Below, in pieces: positions 17,124-28,380 of a DNA stretch of 64,000 nucleotides. Within the stretch, counting starts at the first letter, position 1. Each line of letters opens with the position of its first letter. The position numbers were made by a program, and so were the translations under genes. Under the pieces are notes generated by a model, which saw only the letters and a list, made by a program, of their open reading frames with translations, searched no databases and was not told the origin of the DNA. Source of the DNA: Tritrichomonas musculus (taxonomy: Eukaryota; Parabasalia; Tritrichomonadida; Tritrichomonadidae); the NCBI GenBank assembly GCA_039105265.1, contig JAPFFF010000048.1, forward strand, positions 186,001 through 250,000. The letters run 5' to 3'.

Positions 17124-18383
17124 ATGGAAATACAGATTAAAACTTGAAGAAAATTAATAAAACAATCTATTATTATAAAATTATTTTTCGTTAAGATTTT
17201 TTCATTTTCTTTATTATTATATCGGGAAATTTTAATTAATTACAATTATCCTTAGTATAAATAACATTTGCATTAGCTCAATATTCATTTTTCAGTAATA
17301 TTCAAATTGATGATAATTATATATCATATCATTAAAATTTATTATTTTTTTATCATAATGTAGTTATTCAACGTGTTTTAGATTGAAGAAAAAAATGCAC
17401 ATAAAAAATTATAAATATTATAAAAATACAAATAAAAAAAGCCCAAAAAATAATACAAAATATAAAAATAAACGTACAAATTTTACACATTTTTGGGAAT
17501 TTTTCACTTTTTTTGACCAACTTTATTTTCAAATTTGATACAGAATGAAAACACCACATTTGTATGGCATATAATTCATAACGTTCTCCCAAATGGAGTG
17601 TTCTTTGATAGAATTATATGCAGATAATTCAAGAATCAGTTAATCTTGGTGATATGTATCGCAAGTAATTGATATCTCAAGTAACATTACTGGCACTGCT
17701 GAAGATAATACTCTTTCTATCACTGATGAGTTGATAATTATCTCAAAAACTGAAAAATAAATGATTGAATCACTTATGTATATCCAAAATAAACGCATTA
17801 ATCTATGATTGAAATTTTTCGAAATATTTCAATATTTTTCAATAGTTATGGAGTTATTTTGTTATTAATCCAATATGGATGTCAAAATAATAGAGCCAAT
17901 TACGCACTACATTAAAGTGTTTGATACACCTAACGATTTTGATTCATGGTACAAATCGCATCAAAATGAACTTGATAAACTCATAACTCACAAACTCAAC
18001 TAAATGTATAACATTAATGGTGTACTTTCACTAATAAAAAAGATGAATTCATTACGGATAATTCATAAAATGAACAACATTTCATCGTAATTGAAATATT
18101 TGATATATCTGATATTAATGATGATATAAAAAGCATCAAAACTGCACAACTTGTTATACAAAACTATTTCAGAGATATTGAATGAATGAATCATAACTAA
18201 ATAAATGTTTCACCAACAGCAATCACTTACATTACAAGATATGAATGAGATTCTGGAAATACATTATTCAACGATATGAAATTTTCATATTTTTCATAAA
18301 AATAGCAAGTAAAGAGATTTGATGCTGATTGACTGTAAATGCATCTCAAATATTTTTTATTAAAACATGGAAATACAAAATAC

Positions 18384-18386
<3 letters not shown>
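17124..18386. other. AT-rich region with decayed coding traces
   Basis: No intact gene. Short coding-like traces occur on the plus strand, for example around 17,640-17,760 and 17,875-18,180, in different frames. The rest is simple AT-rich DNA with many short A and T tracts. Confidence 0.5.
17875..18186 (+). pseudogene. Remnant of an unknown trichomonad-type small protein
   Basis: It starts with ATG and reads MDVKIIEPITHYIKVFDTP, then NDFDSWYKSHQNELDKL, before the frame is lost. Coding-like sequence continues in another frame (IVIEIFDISDINDDIKS, then NYFRDIE). The pattern looks like a once-continuous small protein of about 110 residues broken more than once. I do not recognise the function. 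It could be a passenger of a nearby mobile element. Confidence 0.35.
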
Positions 18387-18418
<32 letters not shown>

Positions 18419-18568
18419 GATATATACTGAAATTGTGTTTGTGGATGTAATTGGCTTGTTGAACATTATGAAATTGGGCTTGATTTCTTCTCATTTCCAA
18501 TGTTTTTTCATGCACTCTATCATAATAGCTTTTGATTTTCTTAAGGAAAATATCATACCATCGATGAG

Positions 18569-18595
<27 letters not shown>
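18387..18595. repeat. T31 and A27 runs flanking a 151-bp segment
   Basis: A pure T run (18,387-18,417) and a pure A run (18,569-18,595) face each other across 151 bp of ordinary AT-rich DNA, so they can pair as an inverted repeat. No coding sequence lies between them. Together with the other long runs in this window they may reflect homopolymer expansion. Confidence 0.8.
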
Positions 18596-18599
<4 letters not shown>

Positions 18600-18622
18600 T
18601 TCATCCAATCAGGGCAACCTGC

Positions 18623-18952
18623 CTATTTTTCTTCTTCTACGATGGGTGGTGGAGGAGATGAATATAAGTAATTTTTCATATATTGTTGCATATTGTTAAT
18701 GAACCATTTTCTTACAGTTGCGGGATCCCAATGTTTGCTTATAACTGAAAGCTTTGATACAACTTCATGTACAATATTTAATCGTTCAATAGTTTCCTGA
18801 GAGTAACTAAAATAATTTTTCAGTGCAGGAAACAATTGTTCAATCTCTTCTTTTGAGACATGATACTTTGTATTTGCATTTTGCATTATTAGAAATAAAT
18901 AGTGTTGGTCGCTTCTTAATTGTTTCATGTTTCGTTGATTGTTCGTGTTCAT
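18623..18952 (-). CDS. Homeodomain-like protein, 109 aa
   Basis: A 109-aa protein. The N-terminus is Asn/Gln-rich; helices follow at about 20-80, ending in HWDPATVRKWFINNMQQYM. The VRKWFINN block closely resembles the recognition helix of homeodomains (V-x-x-WFQNR pattern), so it may bind DNA. The C-terminus has a short SSPPPP run and EEE. A TCAATT site lies seven bases before the ATG at 18,952; the same frame continues upstream without an ATG. It lies next to a decayed transposase, and could be a transposon gene instead of a host regulator. Confidence 0.45.
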   Translation of the reverse strand: MNTNNQRNMKQLRSDQHYLFLIMQNANTKYHVSKEEIEQLFPALKNYFSYSQETIERLNIVHEVVSKLSVISKHWDPATVRKWFINNMQQYMKNYLYSSPPPPIVEEEK

Positions 18953-19140
18953 TAATTGAGTTTCTTGTAGCTTGCTACTGTTATGTTGTTTTCTTGTATG
19001 ACGCAATTGCAAATTTTAATTTAAAATAACAGATAGGAAATTTTAAGGTATTTGCCTTGCCTATTGCTTTTTTAACCCCCATAAAAAGATGAAAAATTTA
19101 TAAAATAATTTTGGAAAAAAAAAAAAAAAGTTTAAAGACC
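18953..19140. other. Spacer before the transposase remnant
   Basis: No gene seen. It contains a 15-base A run at 19,115-19,129. The first part continues the frame of the homeodomain-like ORF without an ATG. Confidence 0.5.
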
Positions 19141-19626
19141 ATATTTCAATGAATCGTGAGCAATTCACAAAGTGGTGTATGCATAAGCGATTGGTGCAAA
19201 CGAAATTCTATATTTTGAAAAATGGGCACTTACCCGAAAAAGTTGAAATGGACAAGTTTTCGGCCAAAAAACGCTAGTAAAGTCACTTGATCAACTCCTA
19301 ACTTTTATAAACTACAGTTGTTGAATCAATGGATGAAAAAAGATATTTTCCATATGATAAAAAGATTAGCTCTTATTATAAAATTTTATTTGCTTTTTGT
19401 CTAGCTCACAATATATATATATATATATATCGGCAGGATTAGTTATGAATTTCGATGAAGAAAGTCATGAATCCTTTCCTAATGAAACAAAAGAAATTGT
19501 TGTTGTTCCAAAAAATCAAGAAGATCCGTTCTATTATCCTGTCTGCAGAAAGAATAACAGAACAACATTTTTATCATCCATTTATGCAGATGGTGATTAT
19601 CTAAATCCACTTTTTGTTTTGAGAGG

Positions 19627-19693
<67 letters not shown>

Positions 19694-20640
19694 GTTGATA
19701 CAAGAATATTGAGAATACCACTTTTTGATCCGATTTTATTAAGCTACTCAGAATCCGGTTTTATAAATAGTCGAATATTTGACCTGTGGCTGGAAAACGT
19801 TTTTAAACCTTATATAATATAAAAAGGTAGCAAATACCAATATAGCGCCCCAGTAATATTGCTACTTGAATGATGTTCTGCTCATTATATCACAAAATTT
19901 TTCAATATTTGTGATGAAAATAACATTAAGATTTTTTTTCTGCCACCTCATTCATCTCACCTCACTCAACCTCTTGACCTATGCCTATTTCACTTTCACA
20001 AAGAAAAATAAAGCATTTTTTCTTTGATATTAATAACGAGAATGTTACATCTAAAATACTTGATTTATATTGCTCTTTTCAAATGGCAGCAACTCTAAAA
20101 AACATCAAAGCATCTTTTGAAGCAGCAGGATGTATATGAGGCTTCAGGTACCATGATCCCACTTATACATTTTTCTCAAGATTTTGTTTCTAAAATCAGA
20201 AAAATGATACAAACAAAGCCTACAAAAAATTAACAAGAGCACAAAGAGAAGGTATTAATGAGAAACGAGTCAGTATTAATGAAATAAATATATGTACGTT
20301 AATGAGCACATCAGAAAAAGTTCAAGCTATCTCTGTAAAAAAGTTCCCAAAATAATCAGTAATCAATACATAACTTTACATCAAAGAATGCTTGGTGCTT
20401 TTGTTTCGGAAATATTTATCAGTGATAAAGCTTTAAATGAGACAATTTTCAATGAATCAAATCATAATTGACCGAAAGATACGCCAAGAAAAAAAATAAT
20501 AATCAAAACATCTCAACAAAATGAAACAGAAGAAGAAGAAGTCGACTTTTATTGTGCTTACGATTTTAAAAAAAAATTAATAAATGAACTGAACTCTCCT
20601 AGCTTTTACTAAACTGGAATTAAGAAGCAACGTTACGATA
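19141..20640 (+). mobile_element. Decayed pogo/Tc1-type (DDE_1) DNA transposon, transposase pseudogene
   Basis: Plus-strand blocks of a DDE_1 transposase occur in order but in different frames. They are MNFDEESHESFPNETKE (19,445), PVCRKNNRTTFLSSIYADG (19,547), SGFINSRIFDLWLENVFKP (19,755), CSAHYITKFFN (about 19,883) and FLPPHSSHLTQPLDL (about 19,938). The FDE block holds the first catalytic Asp and the PPHSSHLTQPLDL block is diagnostic of pogo-like enzymes. Stops and frame changes occur after 19,820, and the gene also holds a 65-base A run that keeps the frame. It cannot encode an active enzyme. No terminal repeats were identified. Confidence 0.8.
19627..19691. repeat. 65-base uninterrupted A run
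   Basis: Sixty-five consecutive A residues inside the transposase remnant, between the codons for FVLRG and TVDTR. It is the longest homopolymer in the window. It would encode poly-Lys without changing the frame. Length is hard to assemble correctly and may not be exact. Confidence 0.9.
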
Positions 20641-22411
20641 CCACTTTTTGAAAGTATAAATAAATGAAGAATAATTTTCTTTTTAATTTGCATGGAATAA
20701 GAATCACATGAAATATTAAATATTAGAAATATTATTTCAAATATATGCAAAAAATAAAAATAAGTTTATCTTTGATAATAGTTTCATTAATACTTTGACA
20801 TTGATAAAATAAAACTCCATTTTTCTTAGAAAGTCATATAAATCAATTTGCATAGAAAGATCTTCCGTCAGGATTTTCTTTAAAATTAGTATGTATACAA
20901 TATATACGATACAAAACATTATTCGCTTTGTTGTTTCGAAAACGTCCGATACAATCATTAAATAATACAAGTAAAAATTAGAATGAAAAAGGTATAAAGT
21001 ACTCAATTTAGTTACAATAATCTTTAATTATCTTAATATATTTCAAAGGTATTATTTATACAATCACTTTAAATCACTAAAATGTAAATAATAAACTATA
21101 TATTTTGAGATTGGCTTTAAATATCATAAAATGAGTACCTTTTTTTAATATTAAAATTGTAAACGGTTTATCTTCCACCCTTCTAAAAAAAATTCACATA
21201 TTTTTTTTTTTTTTTTTTTTTTTTTTTGGGAAATCGGATTTGCACGTAATCGGATTTGCCCGCAGCAGTTAAGGTCAAAATTGGCCTCTATCGTTCTTCA
21301 GAAAATAAAAGCTTGGAACTTTTTTGCACTTTTGCAAAAAATACCATGTGTATAGCTAAATCTAACATTTTTTTTAAAAAAAAGAGGTGACGACACGGTT
21401 AAGTGAAATAGATTCTCACCAAAATTGGTATACAATCATTATTTTTTATAAGGAATAAAAAAATATTAATTTTATTAAATTTCGTTCCGCCGATGCAGCT
21501 GTGGATTATTATATTTTTTTTTCTGAGAAAAAAATATGTAAACTATTGAATATTTTTTATCTATTCGTAAACTATTGAAATGGAAAAATTGACTAATAAA
21601 TCTCTAATTTTTGCGTTTAAAATGATAAAAATGTTATATTTTTATTTACTATGTTATTTAAAAATATTTGTATAATTCATAATCCACATAACTTCAAAAT
21701 TGGATGAAAGAGTATTCAATTTTCTTTATTTATTCGAGTTTACCTGGGACTCCCGAAAGGCATACCTGCAAAAAAGGTTTCAACTTGAATTAAAAATCAC
21801 TTTAATTTTGATTAAAAAATGGTTTTATGCTGAATTTAAAGAGAGCTAATATATTTCGGTGGATACATAACAAATATAAAAATAATGATCAAAACTAGGA
21901 GAAAATTCTTTCTATTTTTATTTTAATAATATTTGGTTCCAGTTTAGAATCGTCTTTCCTCTTAATTTGAAAATCAACTTTATAGTGAATTTTTTTAATG
22001 AATATAATATGTGCATATTATAATTAAGAGGATTACAAGTTATCTAAGCTTAAATTTGATTTTATAACATACTTTTCACATAAAAACTATTGTTTTTTTG
22101 TTTTTTGTAACACAGTTCAAAAAGAGTCTAGTATTTAACCAACAATACAATAATACTAATTATGTTGAATTATTAAAGGAAATATTTTTTTTTGTAATTG
22201 AATCAAAGATTGATCTTGCAAATATTAATGTATAAAATACTTCATAAAATAAAACTGATAGACTTTAATTATCTATTTTTATAAAACTGATAGATTTTAA
22301 GTAATATAAAATTTATATTCAAAGATTATATAATATATATTAACCTTAAAACACATAAGGTCTTCATTAATTCTATTTTTTCTATGATGAAAGAGCAATT
22401 TCATATTCTTT
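20641..22411. other. AT-rich intergenic region
   Basis: No convincing gene. It contains a 27-base T run (21,201-21,227) followed by two direct AATCGGATTTGC copies (about 21,232 and 21,249), an isolated unique-looking segment. Possible short reading frames (for example 20,737-21,006, minus) have the composition of noncoding DNA. Confidence 0.5.
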
Positions 22412-23134
22412 TCATTCAAAGTCAAAAATTTCATCTGAAACATCATCATTATCTTGATTTTTTTCGAAATTGTTAAAAAATTCTTCGGTAATATATTTAT
22501 CATTATTAAAATGATCTTTATTCTCTTTTTTTTCTTGATTTTTGTCCTCGGTAGTTTTTGATTTATCATTCTGTATATCAGAAACAGAAACTGGCTTATT
22601 TTTATCTAGCATGCCACTTTGAGATTGTACATCAGATGATTTTTCATTTGTTTGATCATTATTATTTGCTGAATTCGTATTTGAATTATCTTGCAATTTT
22701 GTTGGACTGAGGATTCCTTTATAGTATAAGTTTTTTGCAGCTTCAAGTTTTTCTTTTTTAATTCTCCTTTCTCTTAAATTCCATCTACTTTTTATATTAA
22801 TATCAGTTCTTGTTGGAAAAAATGCTGCTATTTTCTTCCAATAAGGTCCGATTTCATTATATTTTTGAACAAGTAGCTCGTCTTCTTCTGCTGTCCATGG
22901 ACCATTAACGACATCTGGTGAAAGATAGTTTAACCATCGATCGCGACATTGCCTAGAATTTCGTCCTGGCATTTGTTTTGAGATTGGTGCCCAATTTGCT
23001 GTTCCATATTTATTTACAAGCTTTTTTAATAAATTATCTTCATCTTTTGAAAATGGGACTCTAGGATGGGATTTTCCAAAATTATCTGTATAATCTTCTT
23101 TCTCTTCTAGACTCAATTGAAATGGCGTACTCAT
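22412..23134 (-). CDS. R2R3 Myb-like DNA-binding protein
   Basis: A 240-aa nuclear regulator. Two Myb repeats lie at about residues 24-125. The first has the Trp pattern FSKDEDNLLKKLVNKYG, NWAPISKQMPGR and CRDRWLNYL; the second has GPWTAEEDELLVQKYNEIG, YWKKIAAFFPTR and IKSRWNL. The C-terminal half is acidic, Asn/Ser/Lys-rich and probably disordered. Myb proteins of this size regulate initiator-dependent transcription in trichomonads (established knowledge). The ATG at 23,134 is chosen because TCATTT sites lie just upstream; the frame also has ATGs further up but with low-complexity sequence. A mobile element sits 200 bases upstream. Confidence 0.9.
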   Translation of the reverse strand: MSTPFQLSLEEKEDYTDNFGKSHPRVPFSKDEDNLLKKLVNKYGTANWAPISKQMPGRNSRQCRDRWLNYLSPDVVNGPWTAEEDELLVQKYNEIGPYWKKIAAFFPTRTDINIKSRWNLRERRIKKEKLEAAKNLYYKGILSPTKLQDNSNTNSANNNDQTNEKSSDVQSQSGMLDKNKPVSVSDIQNDKSKTTEDKNQEKKENKDHFNNDKYITEEFFNNFEKNQDNDDVSDEIFDFE

Positions 23135-23331
23135 TGCAGAATTATTTTTTTGATGAAAATGAAATGTTTTTTTTTGAAAATTTAATTCAAAAAGTTTCTT
23201 TAATAACTTTCTCCTGAAATAGCGGTAATTCATTTTAACATAATCTAAGATCATTTCGAAATGAGAATTAAAATAGCACGTATCATGAAACCTTTTTTTC
23301 TGATGACGCTCAATGAAAAAATTAGGGATGT

Positions 23332-24235
23332 AGAGGTGAGGCTGCGAAAATTTTTGGTATTTTTTAATAATATTAATACATATTATTTTATTCCAGAATT
23401 AAATGCTATTTATGATAATTTCACTAATATTTTTTTCAGATTTTTAGCTATAAATCTATTTTTAAAATTGAATAGCATCTATCTTATTATAATTTCAATT
23501 TTATCTTAATAAAAAAATTCTATTTACTCAAAATAATAAATAATTTAATTATCAATATTTAATATATAGATGTGAATATAATATTAAAATCTTCGACTAA
23601 GAATTATAAATCAAAATAATGATTTTTTATGACTTAACTAACTATCATCTAATTATAAGCATGATTTTTTTGGTAAATTATTGATAAATATTAAAATAAA
23701 TACTTATTGTGAGGTTGATACCAAAATAAAAACAAATGAAATTATTTAGATATTTGTGAAGTTTACATCATTAACGTATATAGAATTATATTCAATATTA
23801 AACCTCAATCCTAGATAAAATTGTAAAAAATTTTTTAAAAATATTTTGATATGTTTGCCAGCACCAGATAAGTTAAGAGATAAACTATAGTTATCCCTTT
23901 AGTCTTTAATATAGAAGAAAATTTCTCTTTAAATTGAAAAATATTTTTTTGAATTTTGACCAAAAACGCATTCATTGAATAGCTTTCTTATTAAAAAATA
24001 GATATCATCTATATACAAATGCAATTTAATGGTTGAAAAGAAAAAATAATGACGAATATATGAATTATGACATTTTGAAATATCAATACAATTTCAATTT
24101 TTTTTGATTAAATCTGAAAAAAAGTATATGATATGAAAAGGTAACAAAACCATAATACTATATTTTTAATTTATTTTTAATTTTGTTGATTATTATTCCT
24201 AAAAAAGTTCATTTAAAATTTCGCAGTCTCACCTC
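23332..24235. mobile_element. Mutator-like MITE (0.9 kb) with 9-bp target duplication
   Basis: The left end reads AGAGGTGAGGCTGCGAAAAT. The right end, reverse-complemented, reads GAGGTGAGACTGCGAAATTT, so the ends are imperfect inverted repeats of about 22 bp. The 9-base sequence TAGGGATGT stands directly outside both ends (23,323-23,331 and 24,236-24,244), as expected of a target-site duplication. A 9-bp duplication is the hallmark of Mutator-like elements. There is no coding capacity inside, so it is non-autonomous. It lies in the 5' flank of the Myb gene. Confidence 0.8.
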
Positions 24236-24244
24236 TAGGGATGT

Positions 24245-25798
24245 TCAAAATTCACTTTTCCCTTGGAAAAGTTCGACTTTTTCTGGGCAAAAGTGAATAA
24301 TAAAATATCTCTAGAAAAAATCAATTCAAATTTAATTGGTTATTTAATTTAAAAAATTCTGAAAATCATTTTTTTTCAGAATTTTTTACAACAAACTTTT
24401 TGTTAAACAAAAAAGCTTCAATTTCATGATATTTCCATCATATATGTATTTAAAACACATATTTTAAAAAAATATTAAAAGGATTAGTCCAAAATTAACG
24501 ATATTATTCTTTTTTTTTCTATATATATTGAAATCTTTTAAAATATTTGAAAACATATAGAAAAATTGAATCTCAACACATTTTTCTATCTCGATCAGGT
24601 ATTGAAAATCATGATTGTGATAAACATAGCCATCCAATAAAGAGACATGAAATTTTATTGCAAATATTATATACCAATTAGGTTTTTAAATGCAAATAGC
24701 CAAGAAGGAATAATTTTCTTGTTTAATATTGAAATAATAAATAATTTTCTTTTTTATTCCTCATATTTCAAGCAATTCATTGGATATTTCAAGAATACTT
24801 CAAATCTTTTTTTTGAAATTGTTAATATCTGACAATTAGAATATTGATCGTTTCCTCAAAACAGTTCAATCAATAGCTTGGAAATAACATTCAATTTTTT
24901 TTTCTGATATCTCAAATTCAGATTTTTAAAAATAAAATACATTGAAAATCTACGTATAACCTATAAAATTGAATGAATTGTTTCCTCAATTTAAATATCA
25001 ATTCAAAATGAATTTATATCATTGAAAAATTGAAAATAGTATTGAATTTTTAATCGCTAGAAAATCTATTCAAATGGCTTTTATATTGCCAAGAACAATA
25101 CATCAATCTTCGAGATTAAAAAAATTAATAAACTTAAAAATTAGGAATAATCCAATTTCCTTGCTCCTTTTGCTTGACATTGTGCTTGATGATTTCAATT
25201 TTTTTTATATTTTTTTAATCGCTAATCAATTTGATCGTTCTTTTTCATAACCTCTTTTTCGTAATTTTGCTTTTTTTTTTTTAAATATTATAATTATTCT
25301 TTACTTTACCTAATTTATTTAGAAACAACTTAATTTTTGCTTTTGTAACAACCAAAATGAAAAATTAATTCAATTTTTTGCGGTTCACGAAAAAAAAAAA
25401 GCTTGATTTGAAATTAAGAGAAAATAATTAATGACAAAAAACTCTAGACAATTCATTTATCAAATTAGAATATGTAGATCGTGTTCATAATCAAATAATA
25501 TTTATATATATCTAATAATTATCATTTTAATAATATCAATTTTATACAACCACCTTCCTTTGATTTATTAAATTAAGTTTCAAACATATTTTTTTATATG
25601 TAACCTTTTGAAGTTGACAAGACATAAATTACAATCATTCATTAAAAAATAATCTAGAAGAAACGATACCTAAATAAACTCTATATAAATGATGACTTAT
25701 CAGAATTTTAAGTTTTTTTTTTGCCATAATCGCACCTTTTATTTTTTCTCAAAAAGTAGTAAAAAAATTTATAAATTAAATAAAAATATTTTTATTTT
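24245..25798. other. AT-rich intergenic region
   Basis: Long AT-rich spacer of 1.5 kb. I see no gene, tRNA, repeat array or known motif. A few short frames are of random composition. Confidence 0.5.
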
Positions 25799-27400
25799 AT
25801 GCAAGTTAAAATTCTCACTCTTGAAGGAAAGACATATGACTTGTCTTTTAAAGAAAATATTACACTTCAAGCAATCCGTGCGAAACTAAAAGATGAATAT
25901 AATTATGATGCTGATCGTTGCTACTTCTGTCGAGATGGTAAAATTTTAGATGAGGGAGGACTCCCAAAAGTGGATTCAGGAGCACCAATTATAATTTTTA
26001 ATCCAAAAGCATTTCCAGACAAATCGTATCCTAGAGTCGATGACGCCTTTAATTTAAGTTTTTCAAGATATTCGGATTCTTTTGTTAATCCTAGACTTAC
26101 AAATTCAAATTTGAATAATCATACAGCTCGATTAATTTCCTCGACAGAATTGTTAGATGATTTTTTAGGTTTACCTCCCAACCCACAAAGAGGGCCAGCA
26201 CCTCGCATAGTAATTACACACAGAAATGGATTACGAAATATCAATCCAAATAGGCCAGCTCCAGTTGAAGATGAACAAAATTCTGACCATTCATTTTCTG
26301 AAGAAAACGATGAGCCTTTACAAGCCAATCAAAACCGAACTCGTCCAAATGTGAGAATTATTCGGCTCTCCTCGAGAGATGGTGCAGAAGAAATCGTCAT
26401 ACCAACTGGTATCGAACACGAAATTTTTCAAGACGATTTAATGAATCAGGATGATCAAGCAAATGAACGGTTAAGTCATACACACCAGTTTTTACATCGA
26501 ATGCTTCAGTTAATTAACCATAGTCCACAAAATGGACCAAACTTTTATGATCAAGAATTTTTAGACAATGAAAACGAAAACATAGACCATTTAGAAGGAC
26601 TTGAAAACATAGAAGATGAGAACAATAATTTAGAAAATGATATTCTTGCTCCACCAATTATTGACATCCCCAATAACAATCCTGATACCATCAATGATGA
26701 AATAAACGCCATTAATACAGATGATATATATAATGACACCAGGAATCATATTGACACGCTAATTAATCAGATAGCTGATCTCAATCTTCAACTCAATCGA
26801 ATTGAAGATCCAATTTTGAACCAACAAAACCAAGACGACGACGAGCAACAGCAACAAGATCTTGACCAAGAAGACCAGTCTCCTGAACAAAGACAACGAG
26901 AACTCGAAGAAGAAAATCGCAGACTCGAACAACGGCATCAGGAGCTCCTACAACAGCAACAAAGGCTCAGTCAAGAACACCAACAGCTTGAACAACGACA
27001 GCAGCAACTTGAGCAACAAAATCGACAATTAGCACAAGAACATCAACGATTAGAAGCAGAAAATCGCCGACTCGCGAGAGGACTACATCAAATAGAAACC
27101 CCAACAAACGTTATTGATCGAGAAAGAATTCCTACACAAGGTACAGACAGAGGCACCCCTGGTGCTGCTGACGGCGCTTTAGGCGCACAGCGAAATAGAT
27201 TAGACAGAATGCAGACTGAATTGAACAGGCAAATCATCGAAGGCCTGAATTTGAATGTAAATTTGACCGAAGAAGACAATCAGGCAATTTCGAGGCTTTC
27301 TAGAGCCGGATTTGATAGAGCGACCGTTATTCAAGTTTATTACGCATGCGACAGAGATGAAGAAACTGCAATGAACCTGATGGTTGCAATGGGAGAGTGA
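25799..27400 (+). CDS. Ubiquitin-like/UBA protein, Rad23-like shuttle factor
   Basis: A 533-aa protein. Residues 1-72 form a ubiquitin-like domain (MQVKILTLEGKTYDLSF, then TLQAIRAKL). Residues 488-530 form a UBA domain (ISRLSRAGFDRATVIQVYYA, then CDRDEETAMNLMVAM) that closely follows the second UBA of Rad23. Such proteins carry ubiquitylated clients to the proteasome (established knowledge). The long middle is unlike Rad23: acidic and Asn/Asp-rich at 155-350, then a Gln/Glu/Arg coiled coil (about 355-425). I see neither a first UBA nor an XPC-binding domain. Base composition is less AT-rich than its surroundings, typical of an expressed gene. Confidence 0.85.
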   Translation: MQVKILTLEGKTYDLSFKENITLQAIRAKLKDEYNYDADRCYFCRDGKILDEGGLPKVDSGAPIIIFNPKAFPDKSYPRVDDAFNLSFSRYSDSFVNPRLTNSNLNNHTARLISSTELLDDFLGLPPNPQRGPAPRIVITHRNGLRNINPNRPAPVEDEQNSDHSFSEENDEPLQANQNRTRPNVRIIRLSSRDGAEEIVIPTGIEHEIFQDDLMNQDDQANERLSHTHQFLHRMLQLINHSPQNGPNFYDQEFLDNENENIDHLEGLENIEDENNNLENDILAPPIIDIPNNNPDTINDEINAINTDDIYNDTRNHIDTLINQIADLNLQLNRIEDPILNQQNQDDDEQQQQDLDQEDQSPEQRQRELEEENRRLEQRHQELLQQQQRLSQEHQQLEQRQQQLEQQNRQLAQEHQRLEAENRRLARGLHQIETPTNVIDRERIPTQGTDRGTPGAADGALGAQRNRLDRMQTELNRQIIEGLNLNVNLTEEDNQAISRLSRAGFDRATVIQVYYACDRDEETAMNLMVAMGE

Positions 27401-27672
27401 GACAATTATTATGATTTTATATTATTTATTTATTCAAATGCTTAATAAATCAATAAAGTTTTTACTTATTTATTTTTCTTGAATTAATGCTTTTTTATAT
27501 TGTTAGAAAGTTAAAGCATTGATTTAATTAATATTAAAATTTATAAGAATTCATTTGAACAAATTGATTTTTTTTTGGTTTCTAACATAAATTAGAATCC
27601 TTAATATCAGTTTACATATAGACAAAGGCAGTTTGTAGGAGAAAAATATAAAAAGATTATCAAAAAAAGTAT

Positions 27673-27743
27673 TCCGACACGGGGAGTCGAACCCCGATCC
27701 CGTGGATGAAAACCACGTATCCTAACCGCTGAACGATGTCGGA
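27673..27743 (-). tRNA. tRNA-Glu (anticodon TTC)
   Basis: Read on the minus strand it folds into a cloverleaf: acceptor TCCGACA pairs with TGTCGGA, anticodon stem CGTGG pairs with CCACG around the loop TTTTCAT, and the T arm contains GGTTCGA. The anticodon is TTC (Glu). A run of seven T follows on the minus strand as the Pol III terminator. A- and B-box elements are intact. There is no intron. Confidence 0.95.
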
Positions 27744-27899
27744 TTACATTTTAAAGAAAATTAGAACAGTTATTATTTATTTAGAAAAATGCATAAAACA
27801 GATTATCTTCAAATACATCATTTCAATAATATATTAAGATGAATCTACTTTTTTTATTATTTGAATTCACTTAAATAACTATTTATTCGTTTAGGATTA

Positions 27900-28380
27900 T
27901 TAATGAATTAACCTAAAACGATGTCTCTCACCAATTTCAAAACCATTTTCCGAATAAAATTTTGTTCTCTTTTCATGAAACTTATCAGAGTCATCTGGTT
28001 GGACCAGATCAATAAAGGACAAATTATTTTCTTTGCAGTAATTGACCACATAATCAATTAATGCTTTTCCAACACCTTTACCACGTGAAGATTCTTCAAC
28101 AACTAAATAATGAGTATATAAATAAGGATCACAAGTCATTAACATTATTTGCTTAGTGGTAATTGCAGCACCTAATTGAACAATTTTATTACTTTCATCT
28201 ATATCTTCAGCAACAAAAATTGTATACAATGATTTGGTTCTTTTAACATTTCCTGATATGTTTGATTGAAATGTTTTGGAATCTCGTCAGAATTTAAAAC
28301 ATCTTTGTTTAGTTGACTATCATTCGTCCAACAAACTTACAGTCTTCAATACCAGCTTTTCAGACCGACAAGCTCCGTTT
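27900..28380 (-). pseudogene. Broken GNAT-family N-acetyltransferase
   Basis: The 3' part (27,900-28,229) encodes an acetyltransferase core: strand TIFVAEDIDES, YTHYLVVEESSRGKGVGKAL with the acetyl-CoA loop RGKGVGKA, and the final strand FYSENGFEIGERHRF. No ATG begins this frame. The N-terminal half continues upstream on the same strand in other frames (NSDEIPKHFNQTYQEMLKEP, 28,235-28,300; GIEDCKFVGRM, 28,320-28,355). At least two frameshifts are therefore visible. It is either a pseudogene or affected by sequence errors at homopolymers. Confidence 0.7.

Noticed and set aside
19479-19721. Poly-Phe frame on the minus strand
   Set aside because: Created by the 65-base A run; flanking residues are antisense of the transposase.
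20737-21006. 89-codon minus-strand frame
   Set aside because: Composition equals the AT-rich background; no initiator and no recognised domain.
23261-23509. 82-codon plus-strand frame
   Set aside because: It crosses the left end of the Mutator-like MITE, so its sequence is a chance fusion.
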